DNA from: Methylophilus sp. QUAN
GTDB lineage: Bacteria; Pseudomonadota; Gammaproteobacteria; Burkholderiales; Methylophilaceae
Direction of reading: 5' to 3'
DNA length: 64,000 nt
Assembly: GCF_015354445.1 (NCBI RefSeq)
Contig: NZ_JADKYT010000001.1
Coordinates: forward strand, 868,001-932,000
Program-made: the position numbers and the translations under genes
The notes under the pieces: generated by a model
Databases searched by the model: none
Seen by the model: the letters and a program-made list of their open reading frames with translations, nothing else
Told to the model about the DNA's origin: nothing
Shown: one piece after another, positions 35,034-44,617 of the stretch
Position numbering within the stretch: the stretch's first letter is position 1
Layout of the letters: each line of letters starts with the position of its first letter

Positions 35034-35672
35034 ATGGAACTCACTGTTGTACAGAAAATTGCCGCTTACGCCTTACCCATCCTGTTTGCCATCACGGTAC
35101 ATGAAGCGGCGCATGGTTATGCCGCCAAGTTTTTTGGTGACCTGACCGCTGAGCGCATGGGCAGGATTACCCTCAATCCTTTCAAGCATATAGATCCGAT
35201 TGGAACAATTTTACTGCCTGCGCTCAGCATTATCCTGGGCGGCGTGCTGTTTGGCTGGGCCAAGCCGGTGCCGGTCAACTTCGGGCAATTGCGCCGTCCC
35301 AAACAGGATATGTTGTGGGTGGCACTGGCGGGCCCTGCCTCCAATTTTGTCATGGCATTGTTGTGGGGGCTGTTGTTGGCCAGGGGCGGTTTGTTTCCCG
35401 ATACGGCACAAGGCTTCCTGTCGCAAATGAGCCTGGCTGGCATTCAGATTAATCTGGTGTTGCTGGTGCTGAACCTGTTCCCATTGCCACCTCTGGATGG
35501 CGGCCGGATCGCGGTCAGTTTGCTGCCCATGCCCATGGCAATCAAATTTGCACAAATCGAGCGCTTTGGCATGCTGATCCTCATCGCGCTGCTGTTTACC
35601 GGCATCCTCGGCATGCTGTTATCACCAGTATTGCGGTTTTTTCAGCATTTGCTCACGGTGCTAATGTTTTAG
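35034..35672 (+). CDS. Site-2 protease family membrane metalloprotease (M50)
   Basis: A 212-residue polytopic membrane protein with the zinc motif HEAAH (near residue 23) and the second metal motif NLFPLPPLDGG of site-2 proteases; substrate unknown. It lacks the PDZ domains of RseP. The ATG at 35034 is used because a ribosome site (ggaag) lies seven bases upstream; a TTG 33 bases earlier is in frame but unsupported. Third gene of the rnm-yciO-M50 unit, as in many betaproteobacteria. Confidence 0.88.
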   Translation: MELTVVQKIAAYALPILFAITVHEAAHGYAAKFFGDLTAERMGRITLNPFKHIDPIGTILLPALSIILGGVLFGWAKPVPVNFGQLRRPKQDMLWVALAGPASNFVMALLWGLLLARGGLFPDTAQGFLSQMSLAGIQINLVLLVLNLFPLPPLDGGRIAVSLLPMPMAIKFAQIERFGMLILIALLFTGILGMLLSPVLRFFQHLLTVLMF

Positions 35673-35957
35673 AGTCTATATTGATACCCGACCTTCGTTT
35701 CCCCTAACGCACCGTCCATGCTAGCAAATAGCTGCCGTGTCTCCGTGTTCAAAGGCATAATAAGTTGCCTTAAGCAAAGCGCTCGCACAAGACGCATTGT
35801 TTTGGCAAAAAAATGAATAGCTCAAATGACCTATTCAACAAATCCAGTATTTGCCATATATTTACTTCAAAATCCAATAGATAGTGACTTCATCCTTACT
35901 ACTATTTACATTTTGTGATATAAAAACTATTTCTGACTTTTTGGCTCGCTATTTTTT

Positions 35958-36743
35958 ATGTTTAGATTTTCTTTTCTCCCGATTAAATCCACCTTTATCG
36001 CCGCTACTCTTGGATTTTGCAGCGTAAGCCTGAGTGCACACGCCACCCTCACAAGCTATACCGCTAATGGTAAAGACTTGGTATATAGCTCAGTGAGCGA
36101 TGTCACCTGGACTAAAGACGGCAATCTCTTAGGGACGCTGTTTACAAGCCAAGGCTTTAACACCGTGGTTAATGCCATTGTCGCCGCCAGCCCCACCATT
36201 AGCAACACACCTAACTTTATTAGCCCCACAGGCTCTTACACAATTTCAGCCAGTGACTTTTCCGTGAATGGACAAACAACTTGGTTTGGTGCCCTGGCTT
36301 ATGTGAACTACCTCAACAGCATTAAATACGCAGGTAGCAATCAATGGTATTTACCTACTGTTGCTAATGAAGAGGTTGGCTCGAACACCAGTACCAACGG
36401 TACATCCAAAGGCGATGAGTTGGTAGAGCTTTTTTACCAAGAGTTAAACGGCACTGATTTTAACAGCATCCCAAACACCGCCAGCTTTGACAACGAACAA
36501 TCTTATATTTACTGGTCTGGCACGGAGTCCGCGACGTATCCTGAAAGGCCGGATCATGATAGCGCGTGGCACTTCCTCACCTACATCGGCTACCAGGACG
36601 ACGACCGCCGTAAAGACAATCTATTTTATGCATGGGCAGTGAGTCCCGGAAAAGTCGTGACGGTGCCTGAGCCTGAGCCTGTGGTAATGCTATTGTTGGG
36701 TTTGGGTGTGGTGGGTGGCGTGGTGCGCTGCCGTCGCGGTTGA
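35958..36743 (+). CDS. PEP-CTERM protein with a DUF1566-like middle
   Basis: A 261-residue exported protein: signal peptide (to about residue 29, ending SAHA), a middle with Trp/Tyr-rich features of DUF1566-type lectin-like folds (WTKDGNLLGTL, SNQWYLPTVANEE, YIYWSGTE, NLFYAWAVSPGKV), and a C-terminal PEP-CTERM tail (VPEPEP at 236-241, hydrophobic helix, basic end RCRRG). It should be an exosortase substrate. It is isolated, with a 285-base AT-rich gap before it in which I see no other gene. The next DNA downstream holds an Avd-like relic. Confidence 0.8.
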   Translation: MFRFSFLPIKSTFIAATLGFCSVSLSAHATLTSYTANGKDLVYSSVSDVTWTKDGNLLGTLFTSQGFNTVVNAIVAASPTISNTPNFISPTGSYTISASDFSVNGQTTWFGALAYVNYLNSIKYAGSNQWYLPTVANEEVGSNTSTNGTSKGDELVELFYQELNGTDFNSIPNTASFDNEQSYIYWSGTESATYPERPDHDSAWHFLTYIGYQDDDRRKDNLFYAWAVSPGKVVTVPEPEPVVMLLLGLGVVGGVVRCRRG

Positions 36744-36832
36744 TAATTTGAGTCATTTGGTTGCTTTTGGGCGGTAGAGAGCACTAGAACCCATCGTGTA
36801 AGCACAAAGTAATCTGTGCGGAGTCAGGAAAC

Positions 36833-36992
36833 ATGACCCGTTATGAGCATTTGCCGATTTACCAGGATGACTTGGCTCTAGCGGTGCATATGGAACAAGT
36901 GGCGGGTGTTTTCGTGCCATCCACCTTGTGGCACAGAATTGCGAAAAAAATTGCCGCCCTTTACTCCGGAAGTTCAACGTGCATCTTGATAC
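36833..36992 (+). pseudogene. Decayed Avd-like four-helix-bundle gene (bAvd family)
   Basis: An ATG with a ribosome-site-like ggaa begins a frame encoding RYEHLPIY, then LALAVHMEQV, as in the four-helix-bundle bAvd family of retroelement accessory proteins. After the Val (about 36902) the family pattern is lost in this frame, but a shifted frame reads FSCH...CGTELRKK up to a stop near 36991, matching the family segment FSRYHKYTLGTELR with a short deletion. So this looks like a frameshifted, shortened relic. The intact family is about 110-130 residues long. No reverse transcriptase or template repeat is nearby. The flanks, 36744-36832 and 36993-37052, show no gene. I rely on family memory, not a search. 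Confidence 0.5.
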
Positions 36993-37052
36993 TGGGTTGT
37001 GCATACGCTGCTTTAAGCAGATAGCTCGCTTAACTATTTTACATCGCCCACA

Positions 37053-40000
37053 TTAATGCTTGATAGCTTCCAGTGTCAGTTTGCTAGGCACATGATCCCG
37101 CTCCGATTTCACGGTCGCGGGATTGGTGATAGCGATACGTTCCTGGTTAACGCCTAATGCCACAAACGCTTGTTGAATCGCTGCCGCGCGGGTAGTCGCC
37201 AGAGCCTGTAAGTCAGCTTCTGTTACTGGTATGCTGGTGGTCAAGGTTTCCTGGGCCTGCTCGTAAAACCCGGCAGGGGTCTTCTCCAGTTTTGACGCCA
37301 GCCGTTTGAGCAGCCCCTTGTTAGTTAAACGGTCATACAATGTTTTGATGGCAGACTGCACTTTGGGGTTGTTGAGATCAATCGGCCCCGCTGCCTGGCC
37401 TGCTTCCAGTTTCACACCCACTTCTTCCGCGACTTGTTTGCGCAACGTGGTTTCCTGAATGGCGCGTGTATCTGCTGTAACATCATAGCCTGGCAACACC
37501 CCCAGTTTGAGTTGCTGGCGTTTGCTTAGAGCGGTGCTCACAGCGTGCAGTTTTTCCAGTTCTGGTGGCAAAAGCGTTGCACTGCCTGCATCAAATGTAA
37601 TCGCCTCCAGTTTTTCTCCGCCGCCAAACAGTTTACCCAGCGCACTGAACGGTGCGGTCACAATTTTGGTCAGCACATTGGTGAACGCTTTCCAGACAAT
37701 CCCGCCTATGCTGAACTTGGGGTCGTCCAGGCTGCCGCTGACTGGCAAATCGAGGTCGATCACGCCATCACTGTCTTCCAGGATGGCAATCGCCAGGTCC
37801 AGGGGCAGGTTGGGGGCATCTTTACTGTCAACTCTTTCACCCAGGGTGAGTTTGTTGATGACAAATTTGTTTTCGCCCGCCAGTACACGCTGTTTGATTT
37901 TATAGCCCAAGTCTACAGACAGCTTGCCAGATTCAATTTTGCGCCCGGCAAACTTACCCGAGTAGGGGGTCAGGCGATTCATCTCCAGGTTGGTGAAGGC
38001 CAGTTTAATATCGGTAAACTCTGTGGTTTTAAATGGTTGCAACGAGCCACGGATGCGTGCTGCACCGTAATCATCTACCTTGCCGTCCAGTTCGACTTGC
38101 GCGGTGGATGACGGGTTGCTGGAGATGCCATTGATGACGCCGCCCAGGGTGTGGATGTGCGTGCCGAACGGTTGTGGCAGCGATAAGTCAGCAAATTCCA
38201 GTTCGGCGTTATTGATGCGTACCGTATCAATTGCCACCGGGAAATCGCTGCTAGTGCTGGCAGGTGTGGCCGTTGCTGTGGTTTGACTCGCGGGGACGGG
38301 GGCCGCCTTGGTTGTGGTTGATGTGGTTGCCGCCTGGTCTGGTGTAGCCGTGCGCATGACCTTGGTGATATTCAGGCTGCGGTCAGGGTAAATGATGAAT
38401 TTACTTTGCGGTTTGCTTAAGGTCAGCGTACTTAATTGCAGCTTGTTGGGCGCCAGTGACAGCGCCAAGCCGTCCCCTTGCAGTTTTTCCCAGCGTAAAA
38501 ACGGTTGCTGGCTCGCTTCCTCAAGGATGGACAGCTGGTTGACACTAAAGCCGCCGTCAAACTTGGTCGTCCCGCTGCTGGTTTGTTGCAGTTTGCCTTG
38601 CAGGCTGGCGGAACCGTTTTCCAGTTGCAGTAAGGCAGCTTGCTGGATATAAGGGGCAAAGGGTTTCAGTGCCAGCTCGGTGAGTGTACATTGCAACTCG
38701 GTTTTAAAAGGGGCTGCAGCCAGTTTGCCTTGCAGGTTGAACTGACCGCCTTGTTTGACCTTGAATCCAGCTTTCACCGGCAGCAAGCGTGCCATATTCT
38801 GGCTCAGGTCGCTAGCTTCCACGCTGGCATCCACCACATCCAGCACCACAGGTGTCGGCGTTGATTGATCTTCAATATGAATGTCAGCCTGTTGCAAGGC
38901 CAGCCGCTTCACGGCGTAAGACCATGGTTTCGCAGATGTTGCTGTTTGTGTGCTTGTTTTGGCCGTTGTTGTGTGACTGCCTGAAGCCGGTGACAGTATG
39001 GCTTGCCAGTTCAGGCGTTGATCCGCTTGCCTGATGACCGTTGTTTTAAGCCCTTGTAATTGAATCGCGGCAATGTCGATTTTTTGTTGGTCCAGCGCCA
39101 GTTGTGCATGACTCAGTGCAAATTTGGCCAATTGGGCGGCGGGTTTTTTATCTGATTGCACGCTGAGTTGTGTGGCTTCCAGTTGCACATTTTTTAGCGC
39201 CAGGCCTGACGTATTGTCCACACCAAGTTGTATATTTAAGTCGCCAACCGTGGCTTGCAAGGGCTTGGCAAATTGCTGGTCGGTATAAGCGAGCTGCCAG
39301 TGTGCCAGGGCAATGTCGTCTATCGCAAATTGGAAGGGGGCGCTGGCCTTTTCATTGACCTTTTCATCTGGCACCGCAGGGGTCTCAGCAGGTGAGGGCG
39401 TGGCTGTTGCAGGTTCGGCAAAGGCGTGTTGCCAATCAAGTCCGGCAGCCGTTTGCGTCGCCGACAATTGCCCTTTGTTTAATAAAATATGCGCTACATT
39501 GACCCGGCGTTCGGCCAGATTGAGGCTGACATTTTCGATCGCCAGTTCTGGCAGCGCAAATAATGTTTTTTGCGCCTGTTGTAGCTGTGTTTGCTCAATA
39601 TGCAGATTCAGGTTGTCAAATGTCAGTTGTGCCTGTCTGTCCTGTGCGAAGACCAGCTTGGGTAAAGTCAGGCTGCTTTTGGCAATGGCAAGCGCTGCCT
39701 GTGGTTTATGTAGTTTGAGTTGGTCCAGTTGCACATCGATATCTTGTGTGGTGACCAATAACTGTTTTTGTTGATCAAGCGCCAGATGCTTGGCTTTGAC
39801 CTCTAACTGCGTGAACGCGAGCTTGTCGCCTTGCGTCAGTGCACCTGCCAAATCATTCACGCGCAACTTTGCATCGCTGACCAACAGCTTCGGTTGTTGA
39901 TTCGGTAAAGAAAAATCATAGTTAAACTGACTGGCAAACGTACCTGCCGTGATTTGCAGCGGCAAGTTGGCCGTGTTTACCCATTGCATGACTTTGGCGA

Positions 40001-40700
40001 TTTGCAAGCCTTCAATCGCCAGTGAGCCTTGCGACGCCAACGGATTGACGCCGAAATTACCTTTCCATTTGATGGTCGCGCCCTGGTACGGCAGTTTGGC
40101 GGCAATCAGGTAGTCACCACGGTCTTTGGGTAACGTGGAAAAGCCTTCCAGCTCAAAGTCCAGTGGCTTAAGTGATGCTTGTAATGGTGAGGCGTGCTGC
40201 GCATCCTGATAATCGATATTGCCCTGGCTGATCGAAATGTTTTCAATGATCACGCGTGGCAGGTCAGGGCTCGGTGGTGAAGGATCTTCATTCAGTTTGG
40301 CAATCAGGTCGGCCCAGTTGAGGCGGCCTTGTTTGGAGATATGCACATCGACGCGCGGCGCTGTCAGTGTAATTTGCTTGAGCTTCCAGGCCCAGTCGAA
40401 CAGGCCGCTGGTTTCAAGGTCGACCACTAGCTTGTCAAAAGATGCCAGTGGCGCACCACTTTTCTCGGTCAGGGCCAACTTTTCGATGGTCGCGGTCAGG
40501 CGTAGCGGGTCAAATGTCACTTTTTCTACGCTGGCTTTGCTTGCCAACTGGCTTTCTGCTACCCAGGGCAACAACCATTTTGCCAGTGGGTTGATGGCTA
40601 GCCAGGAAAACAGGAAATAAAAGACAAGCAGTCCGGCAAACACCTTGCAGGCGAGTGATTGGGACAGCGTACGTAAGAAAGGCAAGAGACGATTCAACAT
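37053..40700 (-). CDS. AsmA-like DUF748 envelope protein
   Basis: A 1215-residue protein with an N-terminal membrane helix (about 20-37) and a long periplasmic part of the AsmA/DUF748 superfamily. It has repeated beta-rich segments (LRLTATIEKLALTEKSG, DVHISKQGRLNWADL, and late FAGRKIESGKLSVDLGYKI) and low-complexity Thr/Ala/Pro linkers (for example TATSTTKAAPVPASQT-like stretches). AsmA-like proteins form bridge-like lipid conduits between membranes in E. coli (TamB, YhdP class). This function for DUF748 is inference. It stands alone between two minor intergenic regions. Confidence 0.85.
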   Translation of the reverse strand: MLNRLLPFLRTLSQSLACKVFAGLLVFYFLFSWLAINPLAKWLLPWVAESQLASKASVEKVTFDPLRLTATIEKLALTEKSGAPLASFDKLVVDLETSGLFDWAWKLKQITLTAPRVDVHISKQGRLNWADLIAKLNEDPSPPSPDLPRVIIENISISQGNIDYQDAQHASPLQASLKPLDFELEGFSTLPKDRGDYLIAAKLPYQGATIKWKGNFGVNPLASQGSLAIEGLQIAKVMQWVNTANLPLQITAGTFASQFNYDFSLPNQQPKLLVSDAKLRVNDLAGALTQGDKLAFTQLEVKAKHLALDQQKQLLVTTQDIDVQLDQLKLHKPQAALAIAKSSLTLPKLVFAQDRQAQLTFDNLNLHIEQTQLQQAQKTLFALPELAIENVSLNLAERRVNVAHILLNKGQLSATQTAAGLDWQHAFAEPATATPSPAETPAVPDEKVNEKASAPFQFAIDDIALAHWQLAYTDQQFAKPLQATVGDLNIQLGVDNTSGLALKNVQLEATQLSVQSDKKPAAQLAKFALSHAQLALDQQKIDIAAIQLQGLKTTVIRQADQRLNWQAILSPASGSHTTTAKTSTQTATSAKPWSYAVKRLALQQADIHIEDQSTPTPVVLDVVDASVEASDLSQNMARLLPVKAGFKVKQGGQFNLQGKLAAAPFKTELQCTLTELALKPFAPYIQQAALLQLENGSASLQGKLQQTSSGTTKFDGGFSVNQLSILEEASQQPFLRWEKLQGDGLALSLAPNKLQLSTLTLSKPQSKFIIYPDRSLNITKVMRTATPDQAATTSTTTKAAPVPASQTTATATPASTSSDFPVAIDTVRINNAELEFADLSLPQPFGTHIHTLGGVINGISSNPSSTAQVELDGKVDDYGAARIRGSLQPFKTTEFTDIKLAFTNLEMNRLTPYSGKFAGRKIESGKLSVDLGYKIKQRVLAGENKFVINKLTLGERVDSKDAPNLPLDLAIAILEDSDGVIDLDLPVSGSLDDPKFSIGGIVWKAFTNVLTKIVTAPFSALGKLFGGGEKLEAITFDAGSATLLPPELEKLHAVSTALSKRQQLKLGVLPGYDVTADTRAIQETTLRKQVAEEVGVKLEAGQAAGPIDLNNPKVQSAIKTLYDRLTNKGLLKRLASKLEKTPAGFYEQAQETLTTSIPVTEADLQALATTRAAAIQQAFVALGVNQERIAITNPATVKSERDHVPSKLTLEAIKH

Positions 40701-40897
40701 AAGTGTTAATTTAGCAGAAATTAAATCTTTTATATCGATTGTTGACAGCGGAAAGTGACAAATCTTTGTCTGTCATACAGCGCCAGGGGTGGCCTTGAAT
40801 AAGTCAAACAACCCATGTCATGAAGGTGACATCGACGTCCGTTTTCATGTATGCTTAAGTTAACGCGTTATACAGGATGCTGTTTTCAGCAGTAACT

Positions 40898-41758
40898 ATG
40901 GCTTCAGAGCCGGATAAGTTGTCACACAAACCCTCTCTTTTAGAACGATTAAGTCACTTTCTTCTGCGTGAGCCGGAAGATAGAGAGCAACTGGTTGAGT
41001 TGCTGCATGGGGCTTATGAAAATCACCTGATGGATAGCGATTCGCTCGCCATGATTGAAGGTGTCCTGCAAGTCAGTGAAATGCAGGTCAGGGACATCAT
41101 GATCCCGCGTTCGCAAATGGACGTGATCGACATTGCCCAGCCGCCAGAAAGCTTTTTGCCGTTTGTGATCGAAACGGCGCACTCCCGTTTCCCCGTCATT
41201 GAAGATAATAAAAACGATGTCATCGGCATTTTGCTGGCCAAAGACTTGTTGCGCTATTACGCCAGTGAGTCGTTCGAGCTGCGCGATATGTTGCGCCCGG
41301 CGGTGTTTATTCCAGAATCCAAGCGCCTGAATGTATTGTTAAAAGAATTTCGCAGTAACCGTAACCATATTGCCATTGTCGTTGATGAGTATGGTGGCGT
41401 GGCAGGCATGGTCACCATTGAGGATGTGCTCGAACAAATTGTTGGCGATATCGAAGATGAGTACGACGATGATGAAGATGAAAGCAACATTATCTTCCAG
41501 GCGCCGGGCAAGTACCGCGTCAAGGCGCTGACTGAAATCCCTGAATTTAATGAAGCGATAGGTACTGCGTTTAGCGATGAAGAGTTTTCTACCGTCGGTG
41601 GCCTGGTGGTGAATCACTTCGGCCATTTGCCCAAACGTGGCGAGCATATCCGTATTGATAATTTAAGTGTCACCGTCGTCCATGCCGACAGTCGTCGCGT
41701 GCATGTACTATTGGTTGAGCAATTGCCGGAAGAGGTTTACCCAATCGAGTCTGTGTAG
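40898..41758 (+). CDS. corC: CorC/HlyC family protein (CBS-pair transporter-associated)
   Basis: A 286-residue cytoplasmic protein: N-terminal helical region, a CBS-domain pair (about 65-185, with MIPRSQMDVID and VVDEYGGVAGMVTIEDVLEQIVG), an acidic stretch (EDEYDDDEDE), and a CorC_HlyC domain (about 200-280). In E. coli CorC influences Mg/Co homeostasis. The ATG at 40898 (MASEPDKLSHKPSLLERL) is preferred as family members begin a few residues before KPSLLERLS; an ATG 21 bases upstream is possible. Neither has a strong ribosome site. Confidence 0.9.
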   Translation: MASEPDKLSHKPSLLERLSHFLLREPEDREQLVELLHGAYENHLMDSDSLAMIEGVLQVSEMQVRDIMIPRSQMDVIDIAQPPESFLPFVIETAHSRFPVIEDNKNDVIGILLAKDLLRYYASESFELRDMLRPAVFIPESKRLNVLLKEFRSNRNHIAIVVDEYGGVAGMVTIEDVLEQIVGDIEDEYDDDEDESNIIFQAPGKYRVKALTEIPEFNEAIGTAFSDEEFSTVGGLVVNHFGHLPKRGEHIRIDNLSVTVVHADSRRVHVLLVEQLPEEVYPIESV

Positions 41759-41819
41759 CCTTGCCGTGTTGGAACCTATTGTTGTTTTAATTGCCTGAGT
41801 TTCTGAATAAAGGAGAGTC

Positions 41820-42215
41820 ATGATGAAAGCACAAACCTGGTTGAGCGGAGTGGTGGCTGTTGCATTATTGTCTTTAAGCGGATCTGCGTTGGCGGGCGCG
41901 ACGGCAGCTAAGTTTCCAGAGGACGAACAAGGCTTTGTCGATGCGGTCGGTAAATTGAACCGCGCACAATTGATCGCCTTGCTAGGCGAGCCCGCGCGCG
42001 CTGAAGATGTGAAGTTAAAGGATAGCGGACGCGTGGTGGCCTCAATCTGGCATTACCACAATATCAATAAAGATGCCGCTGGAGCGTATTATCCGACGAC
42101 AGAGCTGGATCTGATTGATGACCAGGTCAGCGTGGTGGTGTTCCTGAATAATGATGGTTCTGATGCGAGCTCAGGCCAGACGTATGAGGTTCAGCCTAAT
42201 CCGGCGGATTTGTAA
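41820..42215 (+). CDS. Exported protein, BamE/SmpA-like fold possible
   Basis: A 131-residue protein with a signal peptide (to about residue 26, ending ALA). The mature domain has a KLNRAQLIALLGEPARAEDVK segment reminiscent of the G-x-P turn in SmpA/BamE-type proteins, followed by WHYHNIN and a hydrophobic beta strand (VSVVVFLN). No lipobox Cys is seen, so a periplasmic rather than lipoprotein location is likely. A good ribosome site (aaaggagag) precedes the ATG. Function is unknown and the BamE likeness is weak. Confidence 0.65.
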   Translation: MMKAQTWLSGVVAVALLSLSGSALAGATAAKFPEDEQGFVDAVGKLNRAQLIALLGEPARAEDVKLKDSGRVVASIWHYHNINKDAAGAYYPTTELDLIDDQVSVVVFLNNDGSDASSGQTYEVQPNPADL

Positions 42216-42240
42216 GCGTTAAATAACAGAACTAAAAATA

Positions 42241-42260
42241 AAGGGCGCCTTGGCGCCCTT
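42241..42260. terminator. Bidirectional terminator between the BamE-like gene and mscL
   Basis: Perfect stem aagggcgcc (42241-42249), tight loop tt, ggcgccctt (42252-42260). T-rich sequence on the minus-strand side (TATTTTTAG) makes it a good terminator for mscL; it is weaker on the plus strand. Confidence 0.7.
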
Positions 42261-42284
42261 TGTCATGTACACATCACCCAAAAA

Positions 42285-42698
42285 TTACTTTTTCAGGCTG
42301 TCACGGATTTCACGCAACAAGACAATGTCTTCCGGTGTTGCTGCTGGCGCTGGTGGTGGTTCTGCCTGTTTCAGGCTGTTCATGAATTTAACCATCTGGA
42401 AAATGATAAATGCCAGGATGATAAAGTTAAGCACAATAGTGACGAAGTTGCCGTAAGCCAGCACCGCCCCCAGTTTTTTTGCTTCTGCCAGGGCGAGGTC
42501 AGCCGACTGGCCATTGAGTGGCACGTATAAATTGCTGAAATCAAAGCCGCCAAAAATTCTGCCGATGACCGGCATGATAATGTCGTTGACCATGGAATCA
42601 ACGATCTTGCCAAAGGCGCCGCCGATGATGACACCGACCGCCAGGTCCATGACATTGCCCTTCAGCGCAAATTGTTTAAACTCGGTCATCACACTCAT
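42285..42698 (-). CDS. mscL: MscL, large-conductance mechanosensitive channel
   Basis: A 137-residue channel that opens under membrane tension to save cells from hypo-osmotic shock. TM1 ([18 protein letters not shown]) with the pore-lining Gly-rich sequence and TM2 ([19 protein letters not shown]) are clear, as is the C-terminal cytoplasmic helix. The length matches the family. It is divergent from panC with about 170 bases between the two starts. Confidence 0.95.
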   Translation of the reverse strand: MSVMTEFKQFALKGNVMDLAVGVIIGGAFGKIVDSMVNDIIMPVIGRIFGGFDFSNLYVPLNGQSADLALAEAKKLGAVLAYGNFVTIVLNFIILAFIIFQMVKFMNSLKQAEPPPAPAATPEDIVLLREIRDSLKK

Positions 42699-42870
42699 TC
42701 ACTTACTCCTGATGTTAATAATTGTAGATAGTTGCAAATGATGACTATAGGCGTGGACCTGCGTGCTTGTCAATTGCCGGTAAAGTGATCTTTGATAGGC
42801 TGGGGCTGAATAATAGTGCGGTGTGATATATTGAGCCACTCTGGATTTTGTCGGATTTGAAAGAGTCTAC

Positions 42871-43725
42871 ATGCAGTTGTTTCACACCTTGCGCGAATTG
42901 CGCGCCTTTTTAGCCAGCCGTGCTAACCAACGGGTTGGCTTTGTGCCGACCATGGGTAATTTACATGCGGGACATTGCCAGCTGGTGACGCTGGCGAAGA
43001 ACCATGCTGACCTGGTCGTGGTCAGTATCTTTGTAAACCCGCTGCAATTTGGGGCGAATGAAGACTTTGGCAGTTACCCGCGCACCTTGCAGTCTGACTG
43101 CGAGAAGTTGCAAGCCGTGGGCGCTGACGTGGTGTTTGCACCCGCTGTGGAAGAAATGTATCCGGATTTTGATGGTCAGTCTTTGCACCAGGAGATGGTG
43201 ATTCAGCCGCCACCGTTGGCCGATGATTTATGTGGTGCCAGTCGTCCTGGTCATTTTGCAGGCGTCGCCACCGTGGTCGCTAAATTGTTTCATATGGTGC
43301 AGCCGCAGGTCGCGGTGTTTGGCAAAAAAGACTATCAACAACTCATGGTGATTCGTGCCTTGGTGCGACAACTCAACTTTGATATTGAAATTATTGCCGG
43401 GGAAACGGCACGCGAGTCTTCCGGCCTGGCCATGAGTTCAAGAAATGGTTATTTAACAGTAGCGGAAAAAACACAGGCGGCGCAGTTAAACCAGCAGTTG
43501 CAAAGCATCAAACAGGCCTTGCTGTCTGGCCGCCGCGACTATGCCACTTTGCGCGAGCAAGCCTGTTTAATGCTGAGCCAGCAGGGCTGGCAGGTAGATT
43601 ATGTAGAGATCAGGCGTCAACAGTCACTGACCTTGCCGGATGCGCAGACCAGCGACTGGGTGATACTGGCGGCAGCCAGGTTGGGTAAGACGCGGCTGAT
43701 TGATAATTGTGAAGTCAGTGCGTAG
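42871..43725 (+). CDS. panC: PanC, pantothenate synthetase
   Basis: A 284-residue cytoplasmic enzyme that joins pantoate and beta-alanine with ATP to give pantothenate. Conserved HIGH-like region (FVPTMGNLHAGH), SIFVNPLQFG, and the loop GKKDYQQLMVIR are present; the Ser/Arg motif SSRNGYL follows. The HAGH motif replaces the usual HxGH form in normal fashion. panD follows after about 100 bases, giving both last steps of pantothenate synthesis in one locus; panB is not in the window. Confidence 0.95.
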   Translation: MQLFHTLRELRAFLASRANQRVGFVPTMGNLHAGHCQLVTLAKNHADLVVVSIFVNPLQFGANEDFGSYPRTLQSDCEKLQAVGADVVFAPAVEEMYPDFDGQSLHQEMVIQPPPLADDLCGASRPGHFAGVATVVAKLFHMVQPQVAVFGKKDYQQLMVIRALVRQLNFDIEIIAGETARESSGLAMSSRNGYLTVAEKTQAAQLNQQLQSIKQALLSGRRDYATLREQACLMLSQQGWQVDYVEIRRQQSLTLPDAQTSDWVILAAARLGKTRLIDNCEVSA

Positions 43726-43829
43726 CGAGATTGAAGGCATTTTTTATAAATTTATTTTGCGCTAAGCCATTGATAACTTTATAATTACGACCTTTTCCGC
43801 GCGAGCGGAAGTTCGAGCTAAGGGACGCA

Positions 43830-44210
43830 ATGCAAAGAACCATGTTGAAATCCAAGCTGCATCGGGTGCGTGTGACGCATAGCGAGCTGCACTATGAAGG
43901 CAGTTGTGCGATTGATGAAGCCTTGCTGGAGGCCGCTAATATTCACGAATATGAGCAGATCCAGATTTACAACATCAACAATGGTGAGCGTTTCACAACT
44001 TATGCCATTCGTGCCGAGCGCCACTCTGGCGTGATTTCGGTGAATGGCGCGGCGGCACATAAAGCCGACCCTGATGACCTGATTATTATTGCCAGCTATT
44101 CGCAATATACCGAAGCCGAATTGACCAATTACCATCCGCAACTGGTGTATGTCGATGCGCAAAATCGCATCGTCGAACAGAAAAACCATATCCCTGCGCA
44201 AGCTGCCTGA
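43830..44210 (+). CDS. panD: PanD, aspartate 1-decarboxylase
   Basis: A 126-residue proenzyme that makes beta-alanine from aspartate. It is processed by self-cleavage between Gly24 and Ser25 (YEGSCAID), the Ser becoming the pyruvoyl cofactor. The length is normal and the segment [18 protein letters not shown] is conserved. It follows panC and lies only 14 bases before rsfS, so one transcript is likely. Confidence 0.95.
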   Translation: MQRTMLKSKLHRVRVTHSELHYEGSCAIDEALLEAANIHEYEQIQIYNINNGERFTTYAIRAERHSGVISVNGAAAHKADPDDLIIIASYSQYTEAELTNYHPQLVYVDAQNRIVEQKNHIPAQAA

Positions 44211-44224
44211 TTTTGAGTACCCCT

Positions 44225-44596
44225 ATGCAACCTAACATTGATGTATTGTCCCTGGAGGACATGAAGCTGGCCGTTGTTGACGCGCTGGAAGATATTAAAG
44301 CCTTTGATATCACGGTGATGGACGTGCGTCATATGACCGCGGTCACCAGTTACATGATCGTCGCCAGTGGTAATTCCACCCGCCAATGCAAGGCGATTGC
44401 TGATAACGTGCGTGAAAAGCTGAAAGAAAAAGGCCTGGATGCACGTGGCGTAGAGGGCGAAAAAGAAGGCGAGTGGGTGTTGGTGGACTTGGGCGATATC
44501 GTTGTCCATGTGATGGTCCCGGCAACGCGCGCTTACTACAACATTGAACAGCTGTGGAGCGAGTCGCAAACCCGCCGCGCGGCCTCTGCTGCCTAA
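44225..44596 (+). CDS. rsfS: RsfS, ribosomal silencing factor
   Basis: A 123-residue protein of the RsfS/YbeB family that binds uL14 on the 50S subunit and blocks subunit joining under starvation. Family motifs are seen: DITVMDVRHMTAVTSYMIVASGNSTRQCKAIAD and GEWVLVDLGDIVVHVM, split here for reading. The start at 44225 (ATG) is used over a TTG 12 bases upstream. It is followed 21 bases later by rlmH, a conserved pair. Confidence 0.93.
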   Translation: MQPNIDVLSLEDMKLAVVDALEDIKAFDITVMDVRHMTAVTSYMIVASGNSTRQCKAIADNVREKLKEKGLDARGVEGEKEGEWVLVDLGDIVVHVMVPATRAYYNIEQLWSESQTRRAASAA

Positions 44597-44617
44597 AAGT
44601 CCGATCTCTCTCCTGAT

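Noticed and set aside
36753-37004. A minus-strand frame of 83 codons after the PEP-CTERM gene
   Set aside because: No ribosome site, no recognisable composition, and it lies antisense to the Avd-like relic.
37507-39774. Plus-strand frames of 130-190 codons antisense to the DUF748 gene
   Set aside because: They follow the codon pattern of the long minus-strand gene and lack starts or family likeness.
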